The notes under the pieces are model-generated. The model worked only from the letters and a program-made list of their open reading frames with translations. It made no database searches and was not told where the DNA came from. A DNA stretch of 64,000 bases. Source: Thermoanaerobacter wiegelii Rt8.B1 (GTDB lineage: Bacteria > Bacillota > Thermoanaerobacteria > Thermoanaerobacterales > Thermoanaerobacteraceae). The stretch covers positions 412,501 through 476,500 of the forward strand of contig NC_015958.1 in NCBI RefSeq assembly GCF_000147695.2, in the 5' to 3' direction. Position numbers and translations under genes: made by a program. Shown one piece after another: positions 34,609 to 43,578 of the stretch. Each line of letters starts with the position of its first letter. The first letter of the stretch is position 1.

Positions 34609-35917
34609 AGAAAAGTTTGTGAGGACGTTTTTGACAATTTTAGACGGCATGATGGTATTTTTAATTTACACCCTATTAAATGGGCTTTTTATTAGAGAAA
34701 AAGGTATTTCCTTTGGAATAATCCTTTTAGCTTCTTTAATAAGCGGGGTTTTTAACAATGCAGAAATTGAGATGAAAGAGAAAACTTATAAACAATTGAA
34801 TTTAACTATAGGTGTTGTAATTAGCATTTTGTTGAGCGCAATAATTAGTGAAAATTATTATCAACTGGTGGCCATATTCATAGTGTTTTTGTATATTTGG
34901 TCAAGAGGAGTAAAAAACAGAGGAATATTCGTTAATGATATGTTAAATGTAGAACAATTTTATAAGCAGTTAATAGGTCTATTTGTCATAAATATTGCGA
35001 ACTATTTTATGCCTCTTGAGGGGATATTGATAATTCCTAAATATAGCATTATTTATATTCTGTTGAGCATTTTTTTGCTTTTAGAAGTTAAAAATCTTAG
35101 ATACGCCGATAATAGCTCAAATAAAAGAGTTTCGGCTTTTGAGTGGGCAGCAGTAAGCCTTATAATTTTAACTATGATTTTACTTTCTTCTCCTGCTGTG
35201 AGAGAATTTATCTATCATTATTTGTATGAAGGCATTGTAAAAATTTTTGTTTATGGCGCTTCTTATTTAGCTTATGGTTTGTTTTTAATGTTGTCAAAGC
35301 TTTTTAGCCTGCTGCATATAGACGAAGAGTATTTTAAAAAGGCGATGGAGGAAGCCTTAAAACAAGGTAATAGTAAGGAAAATATGTTTGAGGAGCAGAT
35401 TCCTCAGGATTATGCTTGGCTTGTCCACATGATAAATGGAATAGCTACTTTATTAGCTGTTGTTATAATAATTGCTTTGATAGTATATATTGTAAAAGCA
35501 ATAACAAAGCTACAAAAAGAAAAGCATGAAAGAGATTTTACAGAAGAAAAAGAGATTGATATAAAAATTGGGGATTTGCAAACATATAAAAGATTAAAAG
35601 GCATAAGCCAGAAAATGGCTGAAAATGTTCGAGAGCGAGTAAAAATTTATAGGGATTCGAGGGAAAGGGTAAGGTATTATTATAAAAGATTTTTAAAACA
35701 CTTATACGAAAACAAAATTCTTGTAAAAGGCAACCATTCTAGTGAAGATGTTTATAAAAAAGTGGTGGAAGTTTTTCCTTTTGTGCATTCTGCAATGGAG
35801 GAAATTACAGCTCTTTACGAAAAAGTAAGATATGGAAATTATTATCCTCAATATGAGGAAGTAAAGGAATTTGAAATAAAGTTAAGAGAAATTATAAAAA
35901 ATTTGAAACAAATTTAG
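34592..35917 (+). CDS. Polytopic membrane protein with DUF4129-like C-terminal domain
   Basis: About 441 residues. TTG 34592 follows AGAGGGG by seven bases and overlaps the DUF58 gene end by 17 bases; a longer ATG frame at 34529 overlaps by 80 bases. About eight hydrophobic helices in residues 10-310, then a cytoplasmic tail rich in Lys/Glu with YYYKRFLKHLYENKILVKG, which resembles the DUF4129 domain that normally ends transglutaminase-like partners of MoxR-DUF58. No transglutaminase catalytic Cys-His-Asp region is seen. Function unknown, probably the membrane partner of this operon. Confidence 0.7.
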   Translation: MKLWDREKFVRTFLTILDGMMVFLIYTLLNGLFIREKGISFGIILLASLISGVFNNAEIEMKEKTYKQLNLTIGVVISILLSAIISENYYQLVAIFIVFLYIWSRGVKNRGIFVNDMLNVEQFYKQLIGLFVINIANYFMPLEGILIIPKYSIIYILLSIFLLLEVKNLRYADNSSNKRVSAFEWAAVSLIILTMILLSSPAVREFIYHYLYEGIVKIFVYGASYLAYGLFLMLSKLFSLLHIDEEYFKKAMEEALKQGNSKENMFEEQIPQDYAWLVHMINGIATLLAVVIIIALIVYIVKAITKLQKEKHERDFTEEKEIDIKIGDLQTYKRLKGISQKMAENVRERVKIYRDSRERVRYYYKRFLKHLYENKILVKGNHSSEDVYKKVVEVFPFVHSAMEEITALYEKVRYGNYYPQYEEVKEFEIKLREIIKNLKQI

Positions 35918-35918
35918 A

Positions 35919-35948
35919 TTTACTTTGTTGGAATAAATCGTATATAAT
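35919..35948 (+). promoter_or_regulatory. Promoter of lemA
   Basis: TTTACT (35919-35924), 18-base spacer, perfect TATAAT (35943-35948), about 45 bases before the lemA start. The -35 is weak. Confidence 0.55.
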
Positions 35949-35992
35949 AGTACTATAGAAAATATTTAGAAAATAGTGAGAGGGGAATGGCA

Positions 35993-36565
35993 GTGAAAAA
36001 TCCGCTAATTATTACATTGATTGTTTTGGCTGTAATAGCTGTATTAGTATTTGGAACAATTTATGGAACTTATAACCAATTAGTGGCGTTAGATGAAAAT
36101 GTAAATAGTAAATGGAGTCAGATTGATAATCAGCTTCAAAGAAGGGCTGATTTAATTCCTAATTTAGTAGAGACTATTAAAGGATATGCAGCACATGAAA
36201 AAGAGATTTTTGATAGTGTAAATAAAGCGAGAGAAAAACTTTTAAGTGCCAACACTGTTGCTGAAAAAGCAGCTTCAAATGATGAATTAAATACAGCATT
36301 GGGAAGGCTTCTTGCTATTGCAGAAAATTATCCTAATTTAAAAGCTGATGCAAATTTCAGGCAGTTAAGCGACGAACTAGCAGGAACTGAAAACAGAATA
36401 GCTGTAGCGAGAATGGATTATAACAATGCTGTTCAAGCTTATAACACCAAGATAAGGTCTTTTCCAACCTCTATCATCGCCAATATGTTTGGGTTTAAGG
36501 AAAGAGAATATTTTAAAACAGATGAAGCAGCAAAGACTGTGCCTAAAGTAGATTTTTCCAAATAA
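35993..36565 (+). CDS. lemA: LemA family protein
   Basis: 190 residues; GTG 35993 is preferred since GAGAGGGG is seven bases ahead, while ATG 35987 is almost abutting it. One N-terminal helix (PLIITLIVLAVIAVLVFGTI), then the conserved ALDENVNSKWSQIDNQLQRRADLIPNLVETI motif and a helical bundle with YPNLKADANFRQL and a FGFKEREYFK C terminus. LemA proteins are anchored with a cytoplasmic or exported coiled bundle; their role is unknown but often linked with TPM-domain proteins, one of which lies at 44268. Confidence 0.93.
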   Translation: MKNPLIITLIVLAVIAVLVFGTIYGTYNQLVALDENVNSKWSQIDNQLQRRADLIPNLVETIKGYAAHEKEIFDSVNKAREKLLSANTVAEKAASNDELNTALGRLLAIAENYPNLKADANFRQLSDELAGTENRIAVARMDYNNAVQAYNTKIRSFPTSIIANMFGFKEREYFKTDEAAKTVPKVDFSK

Positions 36566-36711
36566 GCATTCCTGCAATAAATTAAAATAGCCTTTGCAAA
36601 AATGGTTAATATTTTACTTTATCTCTGTTTTTTGCGGAGGTCTTCTTGTCAAAATGTTGAAGCTGATGGGTGCATTTTAACCGGTGTGGCTGCAGGCTGT
36701 GCTTTGCGGTA
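36566..36711. other. Short non-coding gap between convergent lemA and lysR
   Basis: No gene, clear terminator or repeat was found here. GC content rises from left to right, marking the edge of the more GC-rich sulfite reductase region. Confidence 0.4.
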
Positions 36712-37596
36712 CTACCTTATGCTGTAATTATAAAGGTGTTTTATAAACTCTTCGAACAGATTCGACTTGAACTTATCTTTATGATAAATGATGCTAAACT
36801 TCCTTTCAAACCTTATATTTTCAATGTCAACTTTTACGAGCCTACCGCCTCTTATCTCCTTTTTCACGGCCAGCCTGGATATGACCGAAACGCCTATATT
36901 AGCTTCGATGGCCTTTTTTATGGCCTCCGTATTGTTAAGAACGTATTTTATTCTGTACCTTACGTTATTTCTCGCCATGGTCTCCTCAAAGATCTCCCTC
37001 GTTCCACTTCCCTTTTCTCGCATGATTATATCCTCATTTTCAATCTCTGCGGGGCTGATGCTTTTTTTCTCTGCCCACCTGTGGCTTTTTGAGCATACAA
37101 GATATAGCTCATCATCTATATAGGGTGTTACAACAATGTCCCTTGAATGGACCGGACCTTCGACAATGCCAAGGTCTATAGAATTGTTAAATACCAGCTT
37201 TTCTATCTCTGCCGTGTTGCCAATCGTAAAGTAGACGTCGATACTGAACTTTTTCCTGAACTCGCCGATTATCTCCGGTAGCAGGTAAATTCCCACCGTT
37301 GTACTGGTTCCCACTCTCAGCCTTCCCATCCTCATGTTCTTCACATCATCAAGAGTACTCTCTGCTTCCTTGACAAGATTGAGTATCCGCTTTCCGTAAC
37401 TATACAGGATTTCCCCAGCATACGTGAGACTGAGATTCCTACCTATCCTGTCAAAGAGTCTAACTTGGAGTTCTCCCTCCATCTGCGATATGGCCTGGCT
37501 GATAGCAGGTTGAGACATATAAAGTTTTTTTGCGGCAGCAGACATGCTCTTTAACTCGCAAACGGTTACGAAAATCTCTATATCCCTGAGGGTCAC
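36712..37596 (-). CDS. LysR-family regulator, divergent from the sulfite reductase operon
   Basis: 294 residues. GTG 37596 is chosen because GAGGTGAT lies six bases upstream; an upstream frame extension lacks homology. N-terminal helix-turn-helix FVTVCELKSMSAAAKKLYMSQPAISQAISQME, then the ligand-binding fold with LRVGTSTTVGIYLLPEIIGE and GIVEGPVHSRDIV. The type resembles CysL/YwfK, which in Bacillus activates sulfite reductase genes. Its position head-to-head with asrABC supports that role. Codons are more GC-rich than in flanking genes, suggesting transfer together with asr. Confidence 0.88.
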   Translation of the reverse strand: MTLRDIEIFVTVCELKSMSAAAKKLYMSQPAISQAISQMEGELQVRLFDRIGRNLSLTYAGEILYSYGKRILNLVKEAESTLDDVKNMRMGRLRVGTSTTVGIYLLPEIIGEFRKKFSIDVYFTIGNTAEIEKLVFNNSIDLGIVEGPVHSRDIVVTPYIDDELYLVCSKSHRWAEKKSISPAEIENEDIIMREKGSGTREIFEETMARNNVRYRIKYVLNNTEAIKKAIEANIGVSVISRLAVKKEIRGGRLVKVDIENIRFERKFSIIYHKDKFKSNLFEEFIKHLYNYSIR

Positions 37597-38022
37597 AACG
37601 ATCACCTCATATAACCATAAAATTATCATTTTCATAATATCATAATACTTTACTAATGAAAAGATAAAAGGAAAAAATTCGGCACTTTTCAACCTTCTCA
37701 AGTCTTGTGTTTTGTTGCACTTGTTATTTTTTCGTATTATTGTACTTTGCTCAATTAGGAAATGTTACTTTTTAGATTTTGGTTTACAATAGTATAGATG
37801 TATAAAAATTAGCGGTTTATATAAAATATTATTATCATTAATATAACTATTTATTATTAGACTAAAATTTTCGTGAGTGTTATACTTATATCAAAGAAAG
37901 TTAATTATTTAACATGAAAATATATTTTCATTCTTGGTTGTGCTTTGCTAAGCGTGGACGGTTAATTATTTGATGAAGAGATTATAAAAAATATCAAATG
38001 CCATGTATTGAGGAGGAAGAAG
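37597..38022. promoter_or_regulatory. lysR-asrA intergenic control region with a perfect 18-base palindrome
   Basis: 426 bases between divergent genes. ATGAAAATATATTTTCAT (37914-37931) is a perfect palindrome. The 11-base direct repeat GTTAATTATTT occurs at 37900-37910 and 37961-37971, flanking it. The asrA coding start lies about 90 bases downstream. These are candidates for LysR or other redox-regulator sites. No confident promoter hexamers were identified. Confidence 0.45.
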
Positions 38023-39075
38023 ATGAGTTATTGTGTAAACATTAAAAGGATGAATGAAATCTTAAAAGAATTGCAAAAAGAGTATAAGGTATATGCTCCT
38101 GTCCGCTTTGAAAAGCGTGGTCGTTATTCAGACACTGATTTGATTCGATATGCAGAAATTAACTCAATTGAGGATGTAGTCTACGATGAGAAATCAGATT
38201 TTTCACCAAAAGAAGTGATTTATCCGATTACCCAGGCGCTATTCTACTTTACCGAATATGAATATATGGAAAGCAAGGTAGATGACAAAAAGATTCTGAT
38301 ATTTGCACGCCCCTGTGATATAAATGGCTTTAGACGACTTGATACTATCTTTCTCAAAAACGGAGGAACAGAAGATATTTACTACAAGCGTTTACGGGAA
38401 AAAGTAAAGTTTATTTTAATGGAATGCAAAGAAGGAGGTTGGGATAGTTGTTTCTGCGTCTCAATGGGCTCCAATAAAACCGACGACTACAGTTTAGCAG
38501 TTAGATTTGGCGATGATAAGATATTGGTAGAAATAAAAGACGATGAATTTACCAATTTATTTGCCGATGAAAGAGAAGTAGAATTTACCCCTAAATTCGT
38601 TACCTCTAACCCGACAAAAGTTAACATCCCTGAAATTGATAGCCATGAATTATTAGAAAAAATTTACGAACTCGATATGTGGAAAAGTTATAATTCAAGA
38701 TGTATAAGCTGTGGAGCCTGTACCGCTGTGTGCATAACCTGCAGCTGTTTTAACACATTAGACGTAATATACACAGAAAACGGAAAAGTTGGTGAGAGGA
38801 GAAGGGTTCAGGCTAGCTGTATGCACGAAGATTTCACGACAATGGCAGGTGGACTGAGTTTCAGGAAAACCGCGGGAGAGCGGATGAGATTCAGAACTCT
38901 GCATAAAATTTATGACTATAAACTTCGTTTCAAAGACGAGCACATGTGTGTAGGATGCGGGCGATGTGATGAAAGATGTCCTGAACTAATATCTTTTCCG
39001 GCTACCATTAATCGCCTGTATGATGAAGTGGAAAAACTCAAAAAAGCGGAGACAACAAATAAAGATATAAGGTAA
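38023..39075 (+). CDS. asrA: Anaerobic sulfite reductase subunit A (iron-sulfur protein)
   Basis: 350 residues; ATG 38023 follows AGGAGG by six bases. The N-terminal part has ILIFARPCDINGF and ILMECKEGGWDSCFC typical of AsrA and related hydrogenase/heterodisulfide subunits. The C-terminal part carries ferredoxin-type clusters: CISCGACTAVCITCSC near 228 and CVGCGRCDERCPE near 310. It passes electrons toward AsrC. First gene of asrABC, with short gaps between genes. Confidence 0.94.
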   Translation: MSYCVNIKRMNEILKELQKEYKVYAPVRFEKRGRYSDTDLIRYAEINSIEDVVYDEKSDFSPKEVIYPITQALFYFTEYEYMESKVDDKKILIFARPCDINGFRRLDTIFLKNGGTEDIYYKRLREKVKFILMECKEGGWDSCFCVSMGSNKTDDYSLAVRFGDDKILVEIKDDEFTNLFADEREVEFTPKFVTSNPTKVNIPEIDSHELLEKIYELDMWKSYNSRCISCGACTAVCITCSCFNTLDVIYTENGKVGERRRVQASCMHEDFTTMAGGLSFRKTAGERMRFRTLHKIYDYKLRFKDEHMCVGCGRCDERCPELISFPATINRLYDEVEKLKKAETTNKDIR

Positions 39076-39102
39076 ATAGCATCAATTGAGGAGGTAAAGT
39101 AA

Positions 39103-39894
39103 ATGAGTGAAAATATAATGCTTCCAGTTCCCCATAAAATAATCGATATTATACACGAAACAGAAAATGAATATACTTTCAGAATAGAAACCAATGCAAA
39201 GGTAAAACATGGACAATTCTTTCAGGTGTCTTTACCTAAAATCGGAGAAGGCCCTATATCTGTAAGTTCTATGGGAGATAATTGGGTAGAACTCACCATA
39301 CGGAAAGTAGGAAAACTCACCAATGAAATATTTAATTTAAAACCCGGTGATAAGATATTTATGCGAGGCCCTTATGGTAATTCATTCCCTGTAGATGATT
39401 TTAAGGGTAAGGATCTAGTTGTCATTGCCGGTGGAACTGGGGTTTCTCCTGTTAGAAGCCTTTTAAAGTATTTTTATGAACATCCAGATGAAATACACTC
39501 TCTGCATTTCATCGCGGGATTTAAGGACGAAAAGAGTATACTGTTCAAAGAGGATTTAAATAATTTTAGAAGCAGGTTTAACACAATTTATACTCTTGAT
39601 AAAGATAAGATAGAAGGCTTTGAGGTCGGCCTTGTTACAGAACACATTAAGAAAATACCATTTGACAGCTTTGAAAATTACAATGTAGTAATTGTAGGTC
39701 CTCCTGTTATGATGCACTTTGCCGCTTTAGAATGTTTAAAGAACGGTGTAGCCGAAGATAAAATCTGGTTATCTTTTGAAAGGAAAATGTCTTGTGGCGT
39801 CGGCAAGTGTGGCCATTGCAAGATAAATGAGACATATGTTTGTCTGGAAGGGCCTGTCTTTAATTATACTAAAGCAAAAAATCTGTTGGATTAA
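39103..39894 (+). CDS. asrB: Anaerobic sulfite reductase subunit B (FAD/NAD(P)H-binding)
   Basis: 263 residues, ATG behind GGAGG. A ferredoxin-reductase fold: GQFFQVSLPKIGEGPISVS near 36 binds flavin, VVIAGGTGVSPVRSLLKYF near 105 binds NAD(P)H, and a C-terminal cysteine cluster CGVGKCGHCKINETYVCLEG holds a [2Fe-2S] centre as in dihydroorotate dehydrogenase subunit PyrK and AsrB. It takes electrons from NADH for sulfite reduction. Confidence 0.94.
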   Translation: MSENIMLPVPHKIIDIIHETENEYTFRIETNAKVKHGQFFQVSLPKIGEGPISVSSMGDNWVELTIRKVGKLTNEIFNLKPGDKIFMRGPYGNSFPVDDFKGKDLVVIAGGTGVSPVRSLLKYFYEHPDEIHSLHFIAGFKDEKSILFKEDLNNFRSRFNTIYTLDKDKIEGFEVGLVTEHIKKIPFDSFENYNVVIVGPPVMMHFAALECLKNGVAEDKIWLSFERKMSCGVGKCGHCKINETYVCLEGPVFNYTKAKNLLD

Positions 39895-39910
39895 TCGGAG
39901 GGATAATTAT

Positions 39911-40924
39911 ATGAGTTACGATATAGATATAAAAAAGGTTCGAAGAAATTGTTATCGTCAGTCAAAAGTGCGGGGGGAGTTCATGCTCCAGATACGCGTT
40001 CCCGGCGGTGTTATAGATGCCAAATATCTGTCATTTTTTCAGCATATTGCGGAAACTTGGGGAAACGGAGAATTTCACCTGGGAGTCAGACAGACAATTT
40101 CAATACCAGGGATCAAATATGAATATATAGATGAGGTTAACAAATATATAAGACCATATATCGAAGAAATTGAAGTAAATTTATGCGGCGTTGATATGGC
40201 AGTTGATGACAACGGGTATCCGACCATAGGAGCTCGTAATATAATGGCTTGCATAGGTAATCGTCATTGCATATATGCTAACATTGATACAACCGACCTG
40301 GCCAGAAAAATAGAAAAGATTATATTCCCCAGCGATTATCATATAAAATTAAATATATCAGGATGTCCTAACGACTGTGCTAAAGCTCACGTTAGTGATA
40401 TCGGTATAATTGGTATTACAAAGCCGGAATACGATTATGAGCGCTGTATAGGGTGTAAAAAGTGTGTAGAAGCGTGTGCTCATCATGCAACGCGTGTTTT
40501 ATCTGTAGAAAAAGGAAAAATCGTGAAAGATACCTGCTGCTGCGTCGGCTGTGGCGAATGCGTCCTAGTGTGTCCAACTGGTGCTTGGACCAGGAACCCT
40601 AAAAAATTCTACAGAGTATTGATCGGCGGCAGAACAGGAAAGCAAACACCTCGTATGGGAAAAATCTTTTTAAACTGGGTTACAGAAGATGTGGTTTTAG
40701 GTGTACTTAAAAACTGGGAGACATTTTCTGCTTATGTTATGAACAACAAACCTGAATACATCCATGGTGGACACCTTATTGACAGAGTGGGATATAACAA
40801 ATTTAAAGAAATGATATTAAAAGATGTTAAACTAAACCCAGAAGCTATGGTGGCTGAAAGGGTATTATGGACAGAAACCGAATACAGGTCTAATTTTAAT
40901 GTAAAACCCGTAACCCAACGTTAA
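39911..40924 (+). CDS. asrC: Anaerobic sulfite reductase subunit C (siroheme, catalytic)
   Basis: 337 residues; ATG 39911 after GGAGG, not the longer out-of-context frame start. Siroheme-[4Fe-4S] ligands CIGNRHC (CX5C) near 112 and GCPNDCAKAH (CX3C) near 155. Two further ferredoxin motifs: CIGCKKCVEACAHH and CVGCGECVLVCPTGAW. It reduces sulfite to sulfide. Siroheme is made from uroporphyrinogen III, whose genes lie at 60564-64000 of this window. Confidence 0.95.
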   Translation: MSYDIDIKKVRRNCYRQSKVRGEFMLQIRVPGGVIDAKYLSFFQHIAETWGNGEFHLGVRQTISIPGIKYEYIDEVNKYIRPYIEEIEVNLCGVDMAVDDNGYPTIGARNIMACIGNRHCIYANIDTTDLARKIEKIIFPSDYHIKLNISGCPNDCAKAHVSDIGIIGITKPEYDYERCIGCKKCVEACAHHATRVLSVEKGKIVKDTCCCVGCGECVLVCPTGAWTRNPKKFYRVLIGGRTGKQTPRMGKIFLNWVTEDVVLGVLKNWETFSAYVMNNKPEYIHGGHLIDRVGYNKFKEMILKDVKLNPEAMVAERVLWTETEYRSNFNVKPVTQR

Positions 40925-41002
40925 GTTGGCATGGAATAGTGAGGAATCAAGACGTGCATAGGTGCACGAAAAGATCTAGAATAAGGCAGGCGAATAGGAT
41001 TG

Positions 41003-41764
41003 ATGAAAGAAATTGTAGATTCTCATGTACATGTTTCATTACTTCCATTCGAAGGATGGAAGAGTATGGCGCTGGCCGGAGTAAGGAAAATTATTGGCTG
41101 TTCCCTATTTTTTGGGGCAAAACATGCAGAAACACTCTTTGATCATTTCCATCAGATGTTAACTCTTTCTATAAGTAATGCCGCTAAAAATGATATTAAG
41201 CTTTACGTGGCCATTGGCATTCACCCCATGGGAATACCGGACGACTGGCCCAGGGTGATCGACGCTCTTCCATCCTACCTTAAAATGAGTGGTGTCATTG
41301 GGCTTGGTGAGATCGGGCTACATGAGGGAAACAAGCGGGAACAGGAGGTTCTCCATGAGCAATTGAAGATTGCCAAGGAATACAGGGTTCCAGCAATCAT
41401 TCATACTCCGCCACAGAATAGAGTTGAAATTACCGAAAAAATAATTGAGATTGCTGCTACTGTGGGGATGGAACCCGGAAAAATGATTATAGACCATGCT
41501 AATTTAGATATTATTGACTTAATCGAAGACTTTGGGGCCGTTCCTGGGCTTACTATTCGCCAAGAGGGGTTCACTTCTCAACTATTGATGAATCATCTGG
41601 AACGCTTCCAACGAGGTGTACTAAATAGCGATTACAGCAATCTAAAACCCAATGATCTGCTGAGCGTACCCAAGACCGTGTGGTACTTAGAATTGAACGG
41701 AGCTTCTCCTGAAGTCATTGCTCGAATTGCGAGATACAATGCTGAAGAAGTTTTTGGTATTTAA
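41003..41764 (+). CDS. TatD-like metal-dependent hydrolase
   Basis: 253 residues; ATG 41003, with a weak AGG site only. Amidohydrolase-type metal ligands in order: VDSHVHVSLL near the N terminus, GIHPMGI near 75, the Glu in GLGEIGLHEG, the His in PAIIHTPP, the His in IIDHANLD, and the Asp in NSDYSN. TatD proteins are nucleases or deacylases; this one is a divergent, archaeal-looking type. It follows asrC by 78 bases in the same GC-richer stretch and precedes a DUF2250 gene. Role in sulfite metabolism is unknown. Confidence 0.78.
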   Translation: MKEIVDSHVHVSLLPFEGWKSMALAGVRKIIGCSLFFGAKHAETLFDHFHQMLTLSISNAAKNDIKLYVAIGIHPMGIPDDWPRVIDALPSYLKMSGVIGLGEIGLHEGNKREQEVLHEQLKIAKEYRVPAIIHTPPQNRVEITEKIIEIAATVGMEPGKMIIDHANLDIIDLIEDFGAVPGLTIRQEGFTSQLLMNHLERFQRGVLNSDYSNLKPNDLLSVPKTVWYLELNGASPEVIARIARYNAEEVFGI

Positions 41765-41851
41765 ACGCTCAGCAATATGATTTATTACTAAGTCATAGTA
41801 TTTAAAAACCAACCTACTTAGTGGTAAATCCATAATAAAGGAGAGAAGAGT

Positions 41852-42178
41852 ATGCCACTCAACAATGACCAAGATGAATTTCTTGATTTAACAATCCTCA
41901 CCTACCTCAAAAAGCTTGGGCCGGAATATGCGAAACTTTTGGCGAGGCGCCTAGGTTTATCATTAGAAGAAAGCAGAAAGCGACTTCAAAGTTTGGAGGA
42001 GAGAGGACTAATCAAGCGAGTGGAAAGAAGAATAGTTAAATATTACCATCGACGACGAAAAAGTGTTAAGCATCGCAATCACACATATTATGAGCTCACT
42101 AGGGAAGGGGAACTTTTTCTAAGACAGGCGAGGAAGGAAATTGATATTAATTTTGACATCGAATACCCTAACAGATAA
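41852..42178 (+). CDS. DUF2250 winged-helix-type small protein
   Basis: 108 residues, ATG behind AAAGGAGAG. LTYLKKLGPEYAKLLARRLGLS and LQSLEERGLIKRVERRIVKYY form a winged-helix DNA-binding pattern; a basic stretch (HRRRKSVKHRNHTYYELTREG) is the wing. This matches the DUF2250 family, known mainly in archaea and a few anaerobic bacteria. It may be a transcription factor for the neighbouring genes. The 87-base gap upstream has no other gene. Confidence 0.7.
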   Translation: MPLNNDQDEFLDLTILTYLKKLGPEYAKLLARRLGLSLEESRKRLQSLEERGLIKRVERRIVKYYHRRRKSVKHRNHTYYELTREGELFLRQARKEIDINFDIEYPNR

Positions 42179-42257
42179 AATGACTTATTTGTGTTTGTTA
42201 AAGCTTGTTGGCCCTCAAGCGAAGTGGACTAAAATGCACAATATGATAAAATTTCTC

Positions 42258-42318
42258 TAGGTTATTGTGAAACCTCAAAAGGCTCTAAAAATAATTGGTT
42301 TCACAATAAATTAACCTA
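42258..42318. repeat. Inverted repeat in the leader of sufS
   Basis: TAGGTTA-TTGTGAAACC (42258-42274) pairs with GGTTTCACAA (42297-42306) and, after a five-base bulge, TAACCTA (42312-42318): seventeen pairs in two perfect blocks around a 22-base loop. It ends about 30 bases before the sufS start and just before its ribosome-binding site. It could be an operator pair or a structured leader. No T tract follows. Confidence 0.6.
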
Positions 42319-42348
42319 AAAGGGTCATATATGGAGGAGGATTTTAAA

Positions 42349-43578
42349 GTGAAATATGTTGATGTAGAAAAGATTAAAAAAGACTTTCCTATATTGAATG
42401 TTAAACCTCATGGTAAAAAGCTTATTTACCTTGACAATGCTGCCACAACTCAAAAGCCAATTGAAGTCATAAAAGCTATGGATAAATATTATGAAGAATT
42501 AAACGCCAATGTATACAGAAGCCCACACTATTTAAGCGCTCTTTCCACACAGGCTTATGAAGAGGCAAGAGAAAGAGTAAAAAAATTTATTAACGCAAAA
42601 AGAGAAGAATCCATAATATTTACGAGAAATACTACAGAATCAATAAACTTTATAGCATATACGTGGGGAATGAAATATATAAACGAAGGGGACGAAATAA
42701 TACTGACAATAGCCGAGCACCACAGCAATATGCTTCCATGGCAAATGGTAGCAGAAGCTAAAGGGGCAAAGCTTATATATGTCTATCTTGATGAAAATTT
42801 TAGGCTTTCTATGAAAGACTTTAAAGAAAAAATGTCTGACAAAGTAAAATTGGTTGCTGTGCAACACATGTCAAATGTTTTAGGTATAATAAATCCTGTG
42901 GAGGAGATTACACATATTGCCCACAAATACGGCGCAAAAGTGTTAATAGATGGAGCACAAAGTGTACCTCATATGCCTGTTGATGTACAAAAGATAGATT
43001 GTGACTTTTTTGCCTTCTCTGGTCACAAGATGCTCGGACCTATGGGAATCGGTGTACTTTATATAAAAGAGGACTTGCTTTCTGATGTGCCTCCTTTTTT
43101 AAGAGGTGGAGAGATGATAGACGAAGTCTTTGAAGACCGTGCAACTTTTGCTCCCCCACCTCTTAAATTTGAAGCAGGTACTCCCAACGTAAAAGGGGCT
43201 TGTGTGCTTGTTTCTGCAATAGATTATATAGAAAAAATTGGGCTTTCCAATATTCATAATCACGAAGGCGAGCTTTTGGAGTATGGCCTTCAGAAAATGA
43301 AAGAATTAGACTTTGTAAAATTGTATGGCCCCAACGATGCGAAGGAAAGGGGAGGCTTAATTTCCTTCAATGTAGAAGGTGTCCATCCTCACGACGTTGC
43401 TACAATACTAGACGAAGAAGGAATTGCTGTAAGAAGTGGGCACCACTGTTGTCTGCCTTTAATGAGGTACTTAGGTGTTCCTGCAACTGTAAGAGCAAGC
43501 TTTTACCTCTACAACGACTTTGACGATATTGACGCACTTGTTGAAGGACTTAAAAAAGTTAGGAAGTGGTTTAAATGA
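42349..43578 (+). CDS. sufS: Cysteine desulfurase SufS
   Basis: 409 residues; GTG 42349 follows GGAGGAGG by eight bases, so the upstream in-frame ATG 42331 is not preferred. Group II desulfurase: LIYLDNAATTQKP near residue 25, the PLP lysine in FSGHKMLGPMGIG near 225, and the short active-site loop RSGHHCCLPLM near 363 with the catalytic cysteine. It releases sulfur from cysteine for Fe-S assembly. SufU is encoded with a 4-base overlap. sufBCD are not in this window. Confidence 0.94.
   Translation: MKYVDVEKIKKDFPILNVKPHGKKLIYLDNAATTQKPIEVIKAMDKYYEELNANVYRSPHYLSALSTQAYEEARERVKKFINAKREESIIFTRNTTESINFIAYTWGMKYINEGDEIILTIAEHHSNMLPWQMVAEAKGAKLIYVYLDENFRLSMKDFKEKMSDKVKLVAVQHMSNVLGIINPVEEITHIAHKYGAKVLIDGAQSVPHMPVDVQKIDCDFFAFSGHKMLGPMGIGVLYIKEDLLSDVPPFLRGGEMIDEVFEDRATFAPPPLKFEAGTPNVKGACVLVSAIDYIEKIGLSNIHNHEGELLEYGLQKMKELDFVKLYGPNDAKERGGLISFNVEGVHPHDVATILDEEGIAVRSGHHCCLPLMRYLGVPATVRASFYLYNDFDDIDALVEGLKKVRKWFK

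Noticed and set aside
36670-37123. Open frames on the plus strand inside the LysR gene
   Set aside because: They are antisense to a gene with clear helix-turn-helix and ligand-binding motifs, and lack ribosome-binding sites.
39827-39910. Longer N terminus for asrC
   Set aside because: The extension overlaps the asrB coding sequence in another frame; ATG 39911 has a proper GGAGG site and starts at the conserved region.
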